64,000 nucleotides of DNA, taken from the NCBI RefSeq assembly GCF_020536995.1, contig NC_068355.1, forward strand, positions 5,191,764 through 5,255,763. The letters run 5' to 3'. Both the position numbers and the translations under genes were made by a program. Under the pieces are notes generated by a model. The model ran no database searches and was not told the origin of the DNA. It worked only from the letters and a program-made list of their open reading frames with translations. Source of the DNA: Dreissena polymorpha (taxonomy: Eukaryota; Mollusca; Bivalvia; Myida; Dreissenidae). Below, piece by piece: positions 22,401 through 34,400 of this stretch (position 1 is the first letter of the stretch; the number at the start of each line of letters is the position of its first letter).

Positions 22401-25400
22401 CCTTGTATATATATGTAGTATAATAGAATATTTTTACTTAACGGTCCCTATGGTTGTATTAGCTTTAGAAACTTGTGCTGCGAATGGATTAGATAATGAA
22501 TTTTCATAGGATAATGAATTTTCATACAGCATACAGTTTATATAGTATTGACATACCTGTACGCTGAAGCGAACCCCGTATCGAAAGTCAACCAGAGTCG
22601 TAACATATTTATGTCACGCTATAAATCAAAGAAAGCTCATTTTCTTGGATACATTTCTACATATATTGGTGAATGAATATTAAATTACTGCATCGGGGAA
22701 TATTTTAAGGTTCAAATGTTTCAAATGCATCTTACAGTAGATGAAAATAACTGCCATCAGTCTGAAATTCACAATTTTGACGCCATTGTCGCTTTGTCAC
22801 GTGACGAGTTTTCATTTGGATACTTTCGGATCGACCTTGACATTTTTTGCTGAAATTGTAAACATTACTTTCGTTTTCTGAAATCTATTATTTTTGATTA
22901 ACAACTTACGTCTGGTGGATTATAAGACTGATTTCAGTGTGAATCAGGTAGTTTTAAGTAATATGCACTTTGTATTAACACTACCATTTGTTTACAAAAC
23001 AAGCCAGAATAATCTAAAATACCGGGAAATGTCATTCTGAATTTGAAAACACCTGAGCACATGGTATGTTACTAAAAATAGAAATTACGTCATATGACCG
23101 TGAAATCTCGGGAGATTCGCATTTCAAGAAAGTCTGTCACATCGCTGTTTTTCTCGATATGTAAGAGCAGAATAGATAAATTGATTGCCAACACTGGCAA
23201 CCATCTTTAGTATTAAGGTTGCCCAGCAAAGACTCACAAGCCCAGTATGATGTTTATGTAGTGTCATATGTATGTAGGACCTCTTTGAAATATAATAAAA
23301 GATAACTAAACAACAACTTTGCTTAATTGACAAATTAATGATTAACTCACAGTAGCCAATTTCATTAAATGTTTAATTGCACTGAATTGTTTAAAGCTAA
23401 AAAAAGCAAGTTGCCCATCCAGACTACTAACTTTTGAATTTGTGTTGCCCAGGACAAAATGTACTGGCCCTGGGCTCACAGGCAACCACTAATTTCCAAC
23501 CCTGATATGTATGTTTCAGAAGGAAAACGAACCTTAAGATTTGCCAAGAGTTAACAACCTTTCCTTTCTTAACTTAACATTGTACAAAATTTTCATTTAA
23601 AATGCCTTATGAATCTTGTGACAAAAAAGAACAAGTCAAGAGTAAAGTTATTGCTACTTAACACGAGGAGAAAATAAAAGACACATACATTCATCTTTGA
23701 TTCAACTTTTGAACCATAGAAATACCTATAAAAAAAAATTCCTATGAAATAGGATATTCAAGCATAAAGTTCATTGGTATGACATGTTGCCAAAATTGTA
23801 AGAAAAAAAGATTTTGACTGAATTCTATTTCAGGTGAAAGTAGGAACAGCTTGCTTTCTTCTCTCTTTGGAAGATAACACCAATGAAGGAAAGAAAACTT
23901 GTTCGGCTTTCTTAAAAAGATGGTCCAGCTATGGTAAAATATTTTTCATTCTTTTCAAACAAAAGTTTACAAAGCTATAAGCCTATTAATCATATTAATG
24001 GCTTCTTGGTTACAGTAACATTAAAAAATTGTACAATAAAACGTTATTTTGTATTTTTAGCTCTACTGGCCATAGGCCAGAAGAGCTTATGGTATGGCAT
24101 GGTTTCTGTCTGTCTGTGTGCGCGTTAGACTTTCTCTTGTTTATCCGATAAAGTCCACATTTTTCATCCGATTCTTTTCAAACTTGTCCAGTGTGTTGAT
24201 ATTAATGAGGACTCTAACCCTATGGAAAATGGGTTACATCAGAGTAAAAAGTCCAGAATTAACTCCCCTTGAATTTTAGAAAATTGTGAAATAAGGCTTG
24301 TTTACGAAATTAAGTCCACAGTTTTTATCCAATCATTTCCCGACTTGCACAGTGTCTTTATCTGAATGATGAGTCAAACCCTATCAAAAACAATTGGAAA
24401 AATGTGGGAATCATATTAAAAAATATTCCAACCAAATGAAGTTCCATTTTTCAGTTATTTTATATGCAGTGAGTGTCCGTGTACAGGTTCAGTTGTTCAG
24501 ACTTAAACAACTCAATTTTAAATGAACTCCTTCACAAAATATGATAAAATCACAATATCTGGTTCTGTAGTTTACAATAAAATGTTTTTATTGCAGTTCA
24601 GTCAACCACATCAGATTCAGAGGACAATATGCCAAGTAGTGATGATTCCTTCACTGGTATGCTTTATAATTTCAGGGCTTTTTTTAGCAACTTTGGAAAC
24701 ATGTACTTTACCCTTTAAAATTGATAATTCCAGTGTCAATTTACCCCAAATTGAGAAAATATTAGTAAAACTAAATGAATTGATGGATAAATTGTTTTTG
24801 ATAAATGATTTTATTGGTAATTTCAACATGTTAGTCCTTTATATACACTGGAAGTCTCATATTTTCTGAACTTTTTCAAATCAACCTATTGGGATATTTT
24901 GTGTGGGGGATTTGGGAAAAAATGAGTTTTCCTATTGATAATATTGCTAATAGTGGCTATAAAATCAGCTGAACAAAGCCTGAATTCTTTTATTTACACT
25001 GAATTATTTATTTTTATAATTTTTCAATTTACAAACAAAGGAACTGCTAAATGAACTTAATGTTTTTTTTGCAAGAATAAAGCATATGTTTAATGGTGAC
25101 CCATGATTTAACCACTTGTGTCATTGCAGATAGTTTTAAATTTATAAAGAAGTGTGCTTCAAAATTGCTTTATTTTAACAGTTTGTATTCATACCATCCA
25201 TAATGTTGTGCTGGATTTTTCAAGCACATAAATATATGCAAAAAACCCCACACAGTTGCATTTAAAAAATATTTTGTCTGCTCCATAAAGATACAAAAAA
25301 ATTGAATATTTGTCCTCAAAAATAAAACTAGCGAGCGAAATAAACAAAAATGCATGAATGGTGTGAGGGGGCGTAAAGTGAATGGGTATTCATTCTATAG

Positions 25401-28400
25401 TTTTTTAAACAGAGTCTTTAACTGATGTGCCAGAGCTTTCTTTGGGTGATGGAGTTGAGACGTTGATAAAGGCACAGGATTCTTCTACGAAAGGTACCAG
25501 TAATAATATAGATTTTGCATTGTAGCACTAGATTTTTTTTTAAATTTCTTTTAATCAAAGAAAATCTGATTACCAAATCAGTTCAGCCCAAAAATCACTG
25601 TTGTTTAAAAGAAATTGATCTATTAAGACCCTTTTTTACTGCAATTAAATAACTATTGGGATTTATACACTCAATCAGAGCTTCCTTAATTGGGCAGAAA
25701 GATAATTTTGTGAATCAAGTTATTTTTTTCACCCAATTGGGAACATGTCCGTTGCCATTCGAAAATTTTCGCGCCCTGAAATCACCAAATTGGGTAAAAT
25801 CAAGTTGTGAATTGTAACAATTGAAGAATGTTTTTTTTACTTTGTTTAACTTGTTTAACTTTTGGCAGCTTTTATTAACACAGGAAAGCTACATAAACTT
25901 TTATTCACAGTCTTGCACAAACAACATTCGACCAAAACACAGATTGTTACAGACATAGTTCTCTGCTTTTATTTGCTTTAAATATATCAAGCTGGCATCT
26001 TTCTGGGCTGATGAGAGTCCAGACACCCCCAGGCTTCATAGCCTCATCACTAGACTACTGTCATCTTCGACAATTTTTTTGCATTGTACTGAGGGGAAAA
26101 GGTGGACTAAACAGACGCTTAACTTTTTACGAAGCAAAGATCGCTAAACAAGTTGCTTTTGACTTATCTAGGCTTTTAAATTTTGTTCATTAATATATTG
26201 CGACTCATCGCGAATATTGTCGAAAGCGTCAGAAAATTCAGACGGGTTTATATATTGCCGGAACATACACGTATTTAATGTGCAAATTTAACGTTAAATG
26301 TTTAAACCAGTCAATGATTGAGAAGTAAAATGGGCAGCAAGTTGAAACAGTCTCGAAATACATCAAGTTGGCGATTTCGGGGAATTGTTTACTCGATTTT
26401 GTTGCAGTTTTTTTTGAAATTGGGATGGGTCTGGTTCATTTTGGGAACGGGTCCATAGGTCATTTGGAACAAGTCCGTTTACCGTATCTGTCCATAGAAG
26501 GAAAAATAACACTAGCTTCTGTCTCTACCATACATAATCTGGCTATTGAAAAGTTTGTAAGATCAAGTTTCTGAAATCTCGACAATGCTGTGTTTACTTG
26601 TAATTTATATTTCAACGTGTTAGGCAATGAACAATGACAATTTGCTGAAAAACAATAAGTAACACTAACAAGTACTACTTTGTTTCAGACACTTATGAGA
26701 ATGAAGCACAAAAGATGTTTTTGTTCATCAACATTTTTTTAGGAATATTTGATGTCCATATTGAAAATCTCATCCCACCTTCGCCAAAAAGAGCATCAAG
26801 ACTGCTGGACCTTGAACACGTGAAGTTTTTAATGGACTCTTTTCAAAGTGGAGTTTTTCAACAACTTACAATCCTGGTTGGAATGGTCCCTGACGATTGT
26901 GACCCGTCGAAATTAAAGATGAAAGGTATATATTCGAGCACTATTTTATATATTTAGCTCACCACAGTACAAAGTTCACAGTGTGAGTTATTGTGACAAG
27001 TCTTTGTCTTTCATCAGATGTGTTTTGGGATTTACCTTGTAATTCCAGAGTTATGCCCCATATTTTTACTGAAACTTATCTATTTTTGTCAACTTTTTGC
27101 CGTCCAGAGCTGATATTTCAATAACTATAATATTGCATCCAATTTCCTTAAGCTTTTAAATCAATGTCTATCATCATACATTGTACTGCAGTTTTGCATG
27201 TGTAAAGTTTGTAAAGATTGTCCTGATAACTTCAGCGTTATGCCCCCTTCTGTGACTTTAATCAATATAATCAATAAATGTTGAAACCCTTTTTTTTTGT
27301 GTCCAGAGCTGTTTCTGTTTAAATATTGGATGTAATTTTACGAAACTTAAAATAAATGTGTATTATTTAGACAATAGCACACGACAGAGCTGGGCTGGAC
27401 GTCTATAATCGGCCTGCTGCCGACATAACAGCTTTGTTGAATCTCGATTTTATTGATCACTGTTGGCTAAGGCTGAATCTGGACGCCATTTTGTTCAGTA
27501 AAAGTCGCGCGATTCCATTCTTTTCTGATATGAAAAATCAGCCCGGCTCAGCGGGCTGATATAATTTATATTGGCCCGCTAGAGATGAATAACGGCCCTG
27601 TCGCGAAGTCATTTTGTTACTATTTATAGTTATGATATGTGATATACTGCAATAGTGCACATACAATTGTGTTGGAATAGCCTTGGTACTTCCAGAGTTT
27701 TGCCCCCTTTATTTATCAAAATTGAAGAGTAGATTAGTAACTTCCATGGACTTACAGTCACATTACTACTGAAAATGAACGAACATTTTGTATAATATTT
27801 CGTAAAATAACGTATAGTAAACAACGAAACATAGTGTTCATTTTTACTTTAGACAATTGCCGAATTTTCAATGCCAGATGTGGTCTGGTAAAATAGATGC
27901 TCGTTTTTATTATTATTTTGCATATATAATGCCATCTTCATTTCCCACAACAATATGTATTATTTATACGCACATAAACACTAACAGGGTACCATTTAAG
28001 TGTTTCTGTTTCCTATGAATAGATCTATTTGCAGTAAAAATAAAAAAGGAATAAATTGTGTCACAAATAAATAAGAACGAGCATTTTGTTTCTTCAAAGA
28101 TCTATGTAATAATACCACATCTAGAGTTGAATTTTTGCTATTGCTTAAAGGAACACTGATTGTTTTGGTTTTACAAAATACTTTACTAATTTTTGTTGAT
28201 TTTGAGCGTTATAGAGGGTTAAATATAAAAATAGAGATATACTTATGATGAGCAGATTTAAGACAGTATTTAACTATTAGAGACCGGTGAAATAATGTTT
28301 TTTTTATATTCTAAATGCTGCTTGGTGATCTTATTCTGTTAAACTAGTACATTGCATTTTGTCAACTTACAATGATATCATGGAACTGCAGGTGCCGGAC

Positions 28401-31400
28401 AGGTTGAGACCCTTGGAGGGAACCACACAAGGGAAGCCCTTCAGGGTCTTCTAAGGCGTGGTCTCGCAACTATAACCACAGTCAAAATGAATATTTATTC
28501 AGCCCTGTCAACATGCACAGCCTTGACGGTGGGTTGGCAGCACAATGTTTGCTTGCAGGAGAAGCAAAAGCCTCTAAGCTTCATTGACAAGGTGAGGCTT
28601 ATGAGACAGGTTCGCCCATCAATGCACATGTCACCAACGGATATGAAGGCTTGGAAAGAAACTCTTTCTTCCTTCTTTCATGTGAAGGTATAGTTACACT
28701 TATATAATGGAAGGGTCTGAAATGTGCATTCTCATGCTTATATAGTATGGTTTGACCAAGACACAGTTTTTCTTTGAATTATTTAGATTTGAATCAATGA
28801 ACAGACGCATCAGTTGGATTGGCATTTGACTACCTGCTAACTTATGAATGACTGTTGAATGGTTTGACATTTAATAAATATAAATAAACACCATTTTGAT
28901 GAAAAATACTTATGTAGGCATTGACAATATTATAATCTTAACATAGTTGGTGCACATTAAAATTGTCTGCAAAAAGCAATACCAATCCTTAAGCAAGCAC
29001 GTTGAGAGACTTTATTATAGTTTAACCCTTGGCGGGCGGCATCCACAGCAGTGTCCGCTCTCTAATTGAAATAGTTTTCATCCGATCTTCACCAAACTTG
29101 GTCAGAAGTTGTGTCTAGACAATATCTAGGTCAAGTTCGAATATGGGTCATGTCGGGTCAAAAAATAGGTCACCGGGTCACTTAGTGCATTTCAAGAATT
29201 AAGCATGATGTCCGCTCTCTAATTGAAGTAGTTTTCATCTGATCTTCACCAAATTTGGTCAGAAGTTGTGTCTAGATGATATGCAAGTCAAGTTCGAATA
29301 TGGGTCATGCTGGGTCAAAAATGAGGTCACAAGGTCACATAGTGCATTTCATGTGTTTGGTGTCCGCTCTCTAATTGAAGTAGTTTTTATCTGATCTTCA
29401 CCAAATTTAGTCAGATGTTGCATCTAAATGATATCTAGGTCAAGTTCAAAAAAGGGTCATGCCGGGTCAATAAATAGGTCTAGAGGTCACTTACTGCATT
29501 TCAAGCATTGAGCATGGTGACCAAAACCTACAAACGGGCGTATCTTGTGACAGTTTGGCACTCTTGTTCAAATTTGACTTTTCTGCTATGCAATTGTGTA
29601 CAATATTTGGAGTAATATAATGGGCATTGTTCACTGTTGAAAGAATTAACAGGTCAAAAGAGTTAGTTAAAATGTGGTTACTGACCAATTATCTGCAACT
29701 CATCTTGCTACCAGTTGTTTATAAAAAAAATATATCCAATATTTTACATTGGACAGTCCTCTAAGTTGATTATGCAAAGCGTTATTATTTATAGTTTTGT
29801 ATACTGAATGGTTATCATTATTCATGATTTACAGGACATCAGAAGATTCCAGAATTCGTATGGACTGCATATGAAGATGGCTCAGCTTGAACAGAGAGTT
29901 TGGGCCATTGTGGAGGAAGTCTCAGGTGATGCAGTGAAAATCACTGAAAAATTCTTCAGACCACTCTTGAAAATTCAATCAACCGAGGATATTGAGTCGT
30001 GTCTGAACATTCTGCGAAGCAAAGGATTAGCTGAATATAACAACAAAATGTAAGAATTAATTGTGAATTTACAAAACTGTAACAGACTTTAAAATTTTCA
30101 TTGTATTTCTTATAACGCAAGTGGGAGTGGTGTTATGGGAACAAGCTTATTTATTTATCAATTGATGATTTTCAGGCATAATTTTGCCAGACCTGCCTTG
30201 TGTGATCTTGACATATTTGTCACAATGATTGTTTGATGTTTTTTGTGCTGTTAATCCGGACAATGCTTGTCTAGAGAGCTACTCTGTCATTAGTAGGCAC
30301 AATATCAAATAATTTGACAGTGGCTTTGTCAAAAATCAACCAAATTTACTGCATTTTATTTAAACTCAATGTCTTTAGCTGAAGGGTATCATCTTATTTG
30401 AATTATTATAGGAAAGATTGTAAATGTGAATATTAATTTTTTTTAAGAAATAATAGACTGGTAGGCATTAGTTATTGCTGCATGAGTGGCTTGATTGCAA
30501 CAACAGAACAACACACTGTTTGTGTAACCCAAATTAAGAACAATTCATTGTTGATTATTTAAATACTTACAGGTTTGTATTTATAATTTACCTGTATTTC
30601 AAGGTAATAAATGAGAACTTTTATATAAGCCCCCATCCTCCATTTCAGCGGATTAAATATACACATGAATATGCCATTACAATTTAAATAAAATGTTGGG
30701 TTATTTATAAACCTACTTTCAAAGCATTCAAAGCCGTAAGTGTTTTGTTGCAGAATCAACCACAAAACTTCCTATTATGTCAATAGCAAAGAAGTTGCCA
30801 TGGTAGAATTATAAATAATGAATTTTTTTTGTGCGAGTTATGAATACTACTAATTCTAATTTGGGACAGGTGCTCAAACGCTTTTACAGTACTATGTACT
30901 GTGTATGTAAGTTTTTTCTTACATTGCTTGATTGGTTAACCCCAAACAGTGTTTTAATAAGTAGTTTCTCTGTATGTACCTTTTAAAAAAGGGGTTGTTA
31001 TATTTGCTCTGTTTTCATTTTTATAATTTCACAAGCATGTTGAGGCACCTGTGTCGCGGGACGTTTTTAAAGCCCAGGGGTTTTTATCTTACTTTGGGGA
31101 AAGGGCCTGGCATTTTTTGAGGGGAAAAATAATCGTGCGAAATGCTGAATTTTGGGAAAAAAATCACGCAAAACACCGGATTTTGGCGGAAATAAGGAAA
31201 GTTTTAAATAATCAATTTAACATATTTTGCTGTTTTTATAACAAATTCAAGGCATCAGATAATTTAATTATGCAATATGTTATAATTTCTACACTGGATC
31301 AGGTTAACTTATGAATTTAAAGGTTAAAAAAATAAAAATTTAAGGGAAAAAATCAAGTCTGGGGGAAAATTTGCCTGCTGAGGGGAAACAAATCCGAGGG

Positions 31401-34400
31401 GAAAGGGCCATTTTACGGTGGGTCCCAAAGAAAGAAAAAAAGCCCTGAAGCCACAGACAATGTAAAACATGTTGGTGTTGTATATATTTGAAGTTAATTT
31501 TTGATTATTTTTTAGAAAGGAATTTTTGGGATCCAGACCACTTACATAAAAAAGAAAGCAAACTGACCTGGAAGATGATGCCAATGAGGAATGTTCAAAC
31601 ACTTCTGAGGGACTCCTTGTAAGTTAATTAATTTCCTTTATTGTGTAACAGAAACATGAGCAAATAAATAAATAAATAATGCAAGTATTAAGAAAGGCCT
31701 TGTGTTTGATTGGAAATCAGGTAAATGATGTTAAAATGAAAAAGTATTTGATCTTTTAAATAGCCTGACAAAGCATTTTGAGAACATTACCTGTGAAATT
31801 GGGAAGTTGTGCATTAATTTTCCTTGTGAGAATAAAAAAAGTTTGTTTGCATGGCAAAAAAAAACAACTTCAGAATTTTTTTTTGGGGGGAACATGAAAC
31901 TACTATTAAAATCGGCAGAAGAAGGGTCTGCTCATAGATCAATATATTAACTTGTACTTCTAGGAGAAGTACAGCAAGGTAGTTGATGAGCTTCAAATGA
32001 TGAAGGACAAATGTTCCAAACTGGAAACGGAAAACTCAGAATTGAGGCGTCAACTGACAGAGCGTAAGTGCATATATTTCTTATAATATTCTTGAACACT
32101 TAATGAATGACTCTTTTTTATAAATGATAACTATTTCTTGACTTACAGAGTTTCGAATAATTCACAAAAACTGGTTTAAGACCACTTTGAGTGAACACAC
32201 ATCTTCTTATGCCAACCCCATTAATTTGCCTAATATTTCAATGTTTTCAAACCTGAATATGCAGTTTGAGTTATTAGGCATAGACACAAATGTCCAGGCT
32301 TCAAGTACCAAATAACCTCATAAAGACCCTGTTTGAGACACCAGTGACAGTTGATCAGATATAAGTTGACATACATTGACACTTGATCATAAGTGAGTTA
32401 TCCTGATTTATATGTAATAAATATTTTTATGCACCCCTTCGGAGAAGAGGGGGAATATTGTTTTGCACATGTCAGTCGGTCTGTTTGTTGGTCGGTTTGT
32501 CGGTCCATCTGACAGAGGACCCCTATTGATTTTCAGGTCACTAGGTCAAGGTCACAGTGGTTCGGGATGATAACTCAAGAATGCTTAGGCCTTGATCATG
32601 AAACTTCATTGGTACATTGATCATGACTGGCAGATGACCGGTATTGATTTTCAGGTCACTAGGTCAAAGTTAAAGGTCACAATGGCCTGGCTGCCACTAC
32701 AATGAACTGCCCATTTGGAGAGCATGCGTGTTTTACAAACAGCACTTGTTTTTCCATGTTCTGTAATATATTTCTATTAAATTTTTCTGGTTATTCAATT
32801 GTCAAGTTAAAGGGATCTTTTCACGCTTTGGTAAATTTACAAAATTGAAAAAAGTTGTTTCAGATTCGCAAATTTTCGTTTTAGTTATGATATTTGTGAG
32901 GAAACAGTAATACTGAACATTTACCATGGTCTTATATACCCATTATATGCATCTTTTGACGATTTTAAAACCTAAAAATTATAAAGCGTTGCAACGCGAA
33001 ACGATTGAATAATTTGGAGAGTTCTGTTTTTGTCGTTAAATTTTGTGAAACTACGAAGATTGCGTAAATAACGTATAAAATATATCAAGGATGTGTAATC
33101 GGCGGAATAGCTCAGTAGGCTAAAGCGTTTTTACTTCAGGACTCTGGTAGGACTCCAGGGGTCACTGGTTCGAAACCTGGTCCGGGCAATGTTGTTTTCC
33201 TTTTTTTAATTTTATTCTTGATTTCTTACTGGAGCTTTTACGATCCAATGTTTACATTTATCGATATAAAGCATTTAATGAATAAGTTAAAAAATGCCAA
33301 AATCTGTGAAAAGGCCCCTTTAATGCTAATAGAAGTATTCTTTCCCACAATTATCCTAAGATTTAGACATAAACAACAGTTTTCACAATTTATCTATCGT
33401 TTATTGTTTGTTCACCCATTGAAATACATAATTTGGGTATAATTTAAAAAATGTGCTAAAATGATGACGACACGGTGGTCTGCTCAACTTGTCACCTGTC
33501 CCAAATAAAACCATGAATAGTTGTACTATCAAGATGATCATTTTTTTATGGTCCATTTCTCAGAGACTGTCAAAGACATTTGGTTCAACTTAGGTATTCA
33601 TGTTTACCAATTAAAAATGCATCTCAGTTCTCAAGGGCAAATAAGCCTAAATTGAATCATTAGGGCTATGAATTAGCGAGAGTCCAGTAGCCATGGGCCC
33701 TAAAACTTGAGCTGGGCTCATAAAGATAAGAACACACTTGGGAGAATGGGTTAAAGTTTTAGTTTTATAACCTGTTCTCATAATTATGGCCCATTTTCAT
33801 GTTGTAAATTTCATTGTTTATTGACCCTATTGTTGAGGACAATTTCTATAAAAAATGGAAATAGATATTTGGTCATAGTCAAGTATTCTTGTTTATTGTC
33901 ACAAAGTGAACATATATATCAATGGCAGATAAACCTTGATATTATTTTGCTAAATGTGTGCCCCATTTTGAACATTGAGTGTTGGAGTGTCACTGGTAAC
34001 ATTTACTTTACATGGACAGTTAACCTTAATACTATTACTAATGATTTCCTCTTCTCTACCCAACACTCGGACAAGTGGATGACACTGTCTGCAGATGGCT
34101 CATGCTCGGTAGTTCATCAATTCAGTTCAGGGTCTTTTATTCTATCTGAAAACAGATTGCTCGAAATCCAAGGAAAATTCATCAAAGGACAAAGAAATTG
34201 AAGCATTCTGGAGATTTGAAGACGGACGAGAGGAATGGTTGCCGGCCAAATTGATCCGAAAATATGCTAACGGTCATTTTAAACATAATAAAATATTTTA
34301 CGAATAATGTACAATTTTCAAGTGAGATGAACAAAATCCCATATGATACTGACCATGTACAAAATTAAGCTTTAATTACTGTGAATAAATTATCAGTTGT

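Noticed and set aside
33101-33188. Possible tRNA gene
   Set aside because: A and B boxes are good, but the acceptor stem does not pair and the same sequence recurs inside the TTAA-ended element at 61040. It is tRNA-derived.
33821-34201. 126-codon open frame
   Set aside because: It lies mainly in the intron before exon 34156, overlaps that exon in another frame, and has no motif.
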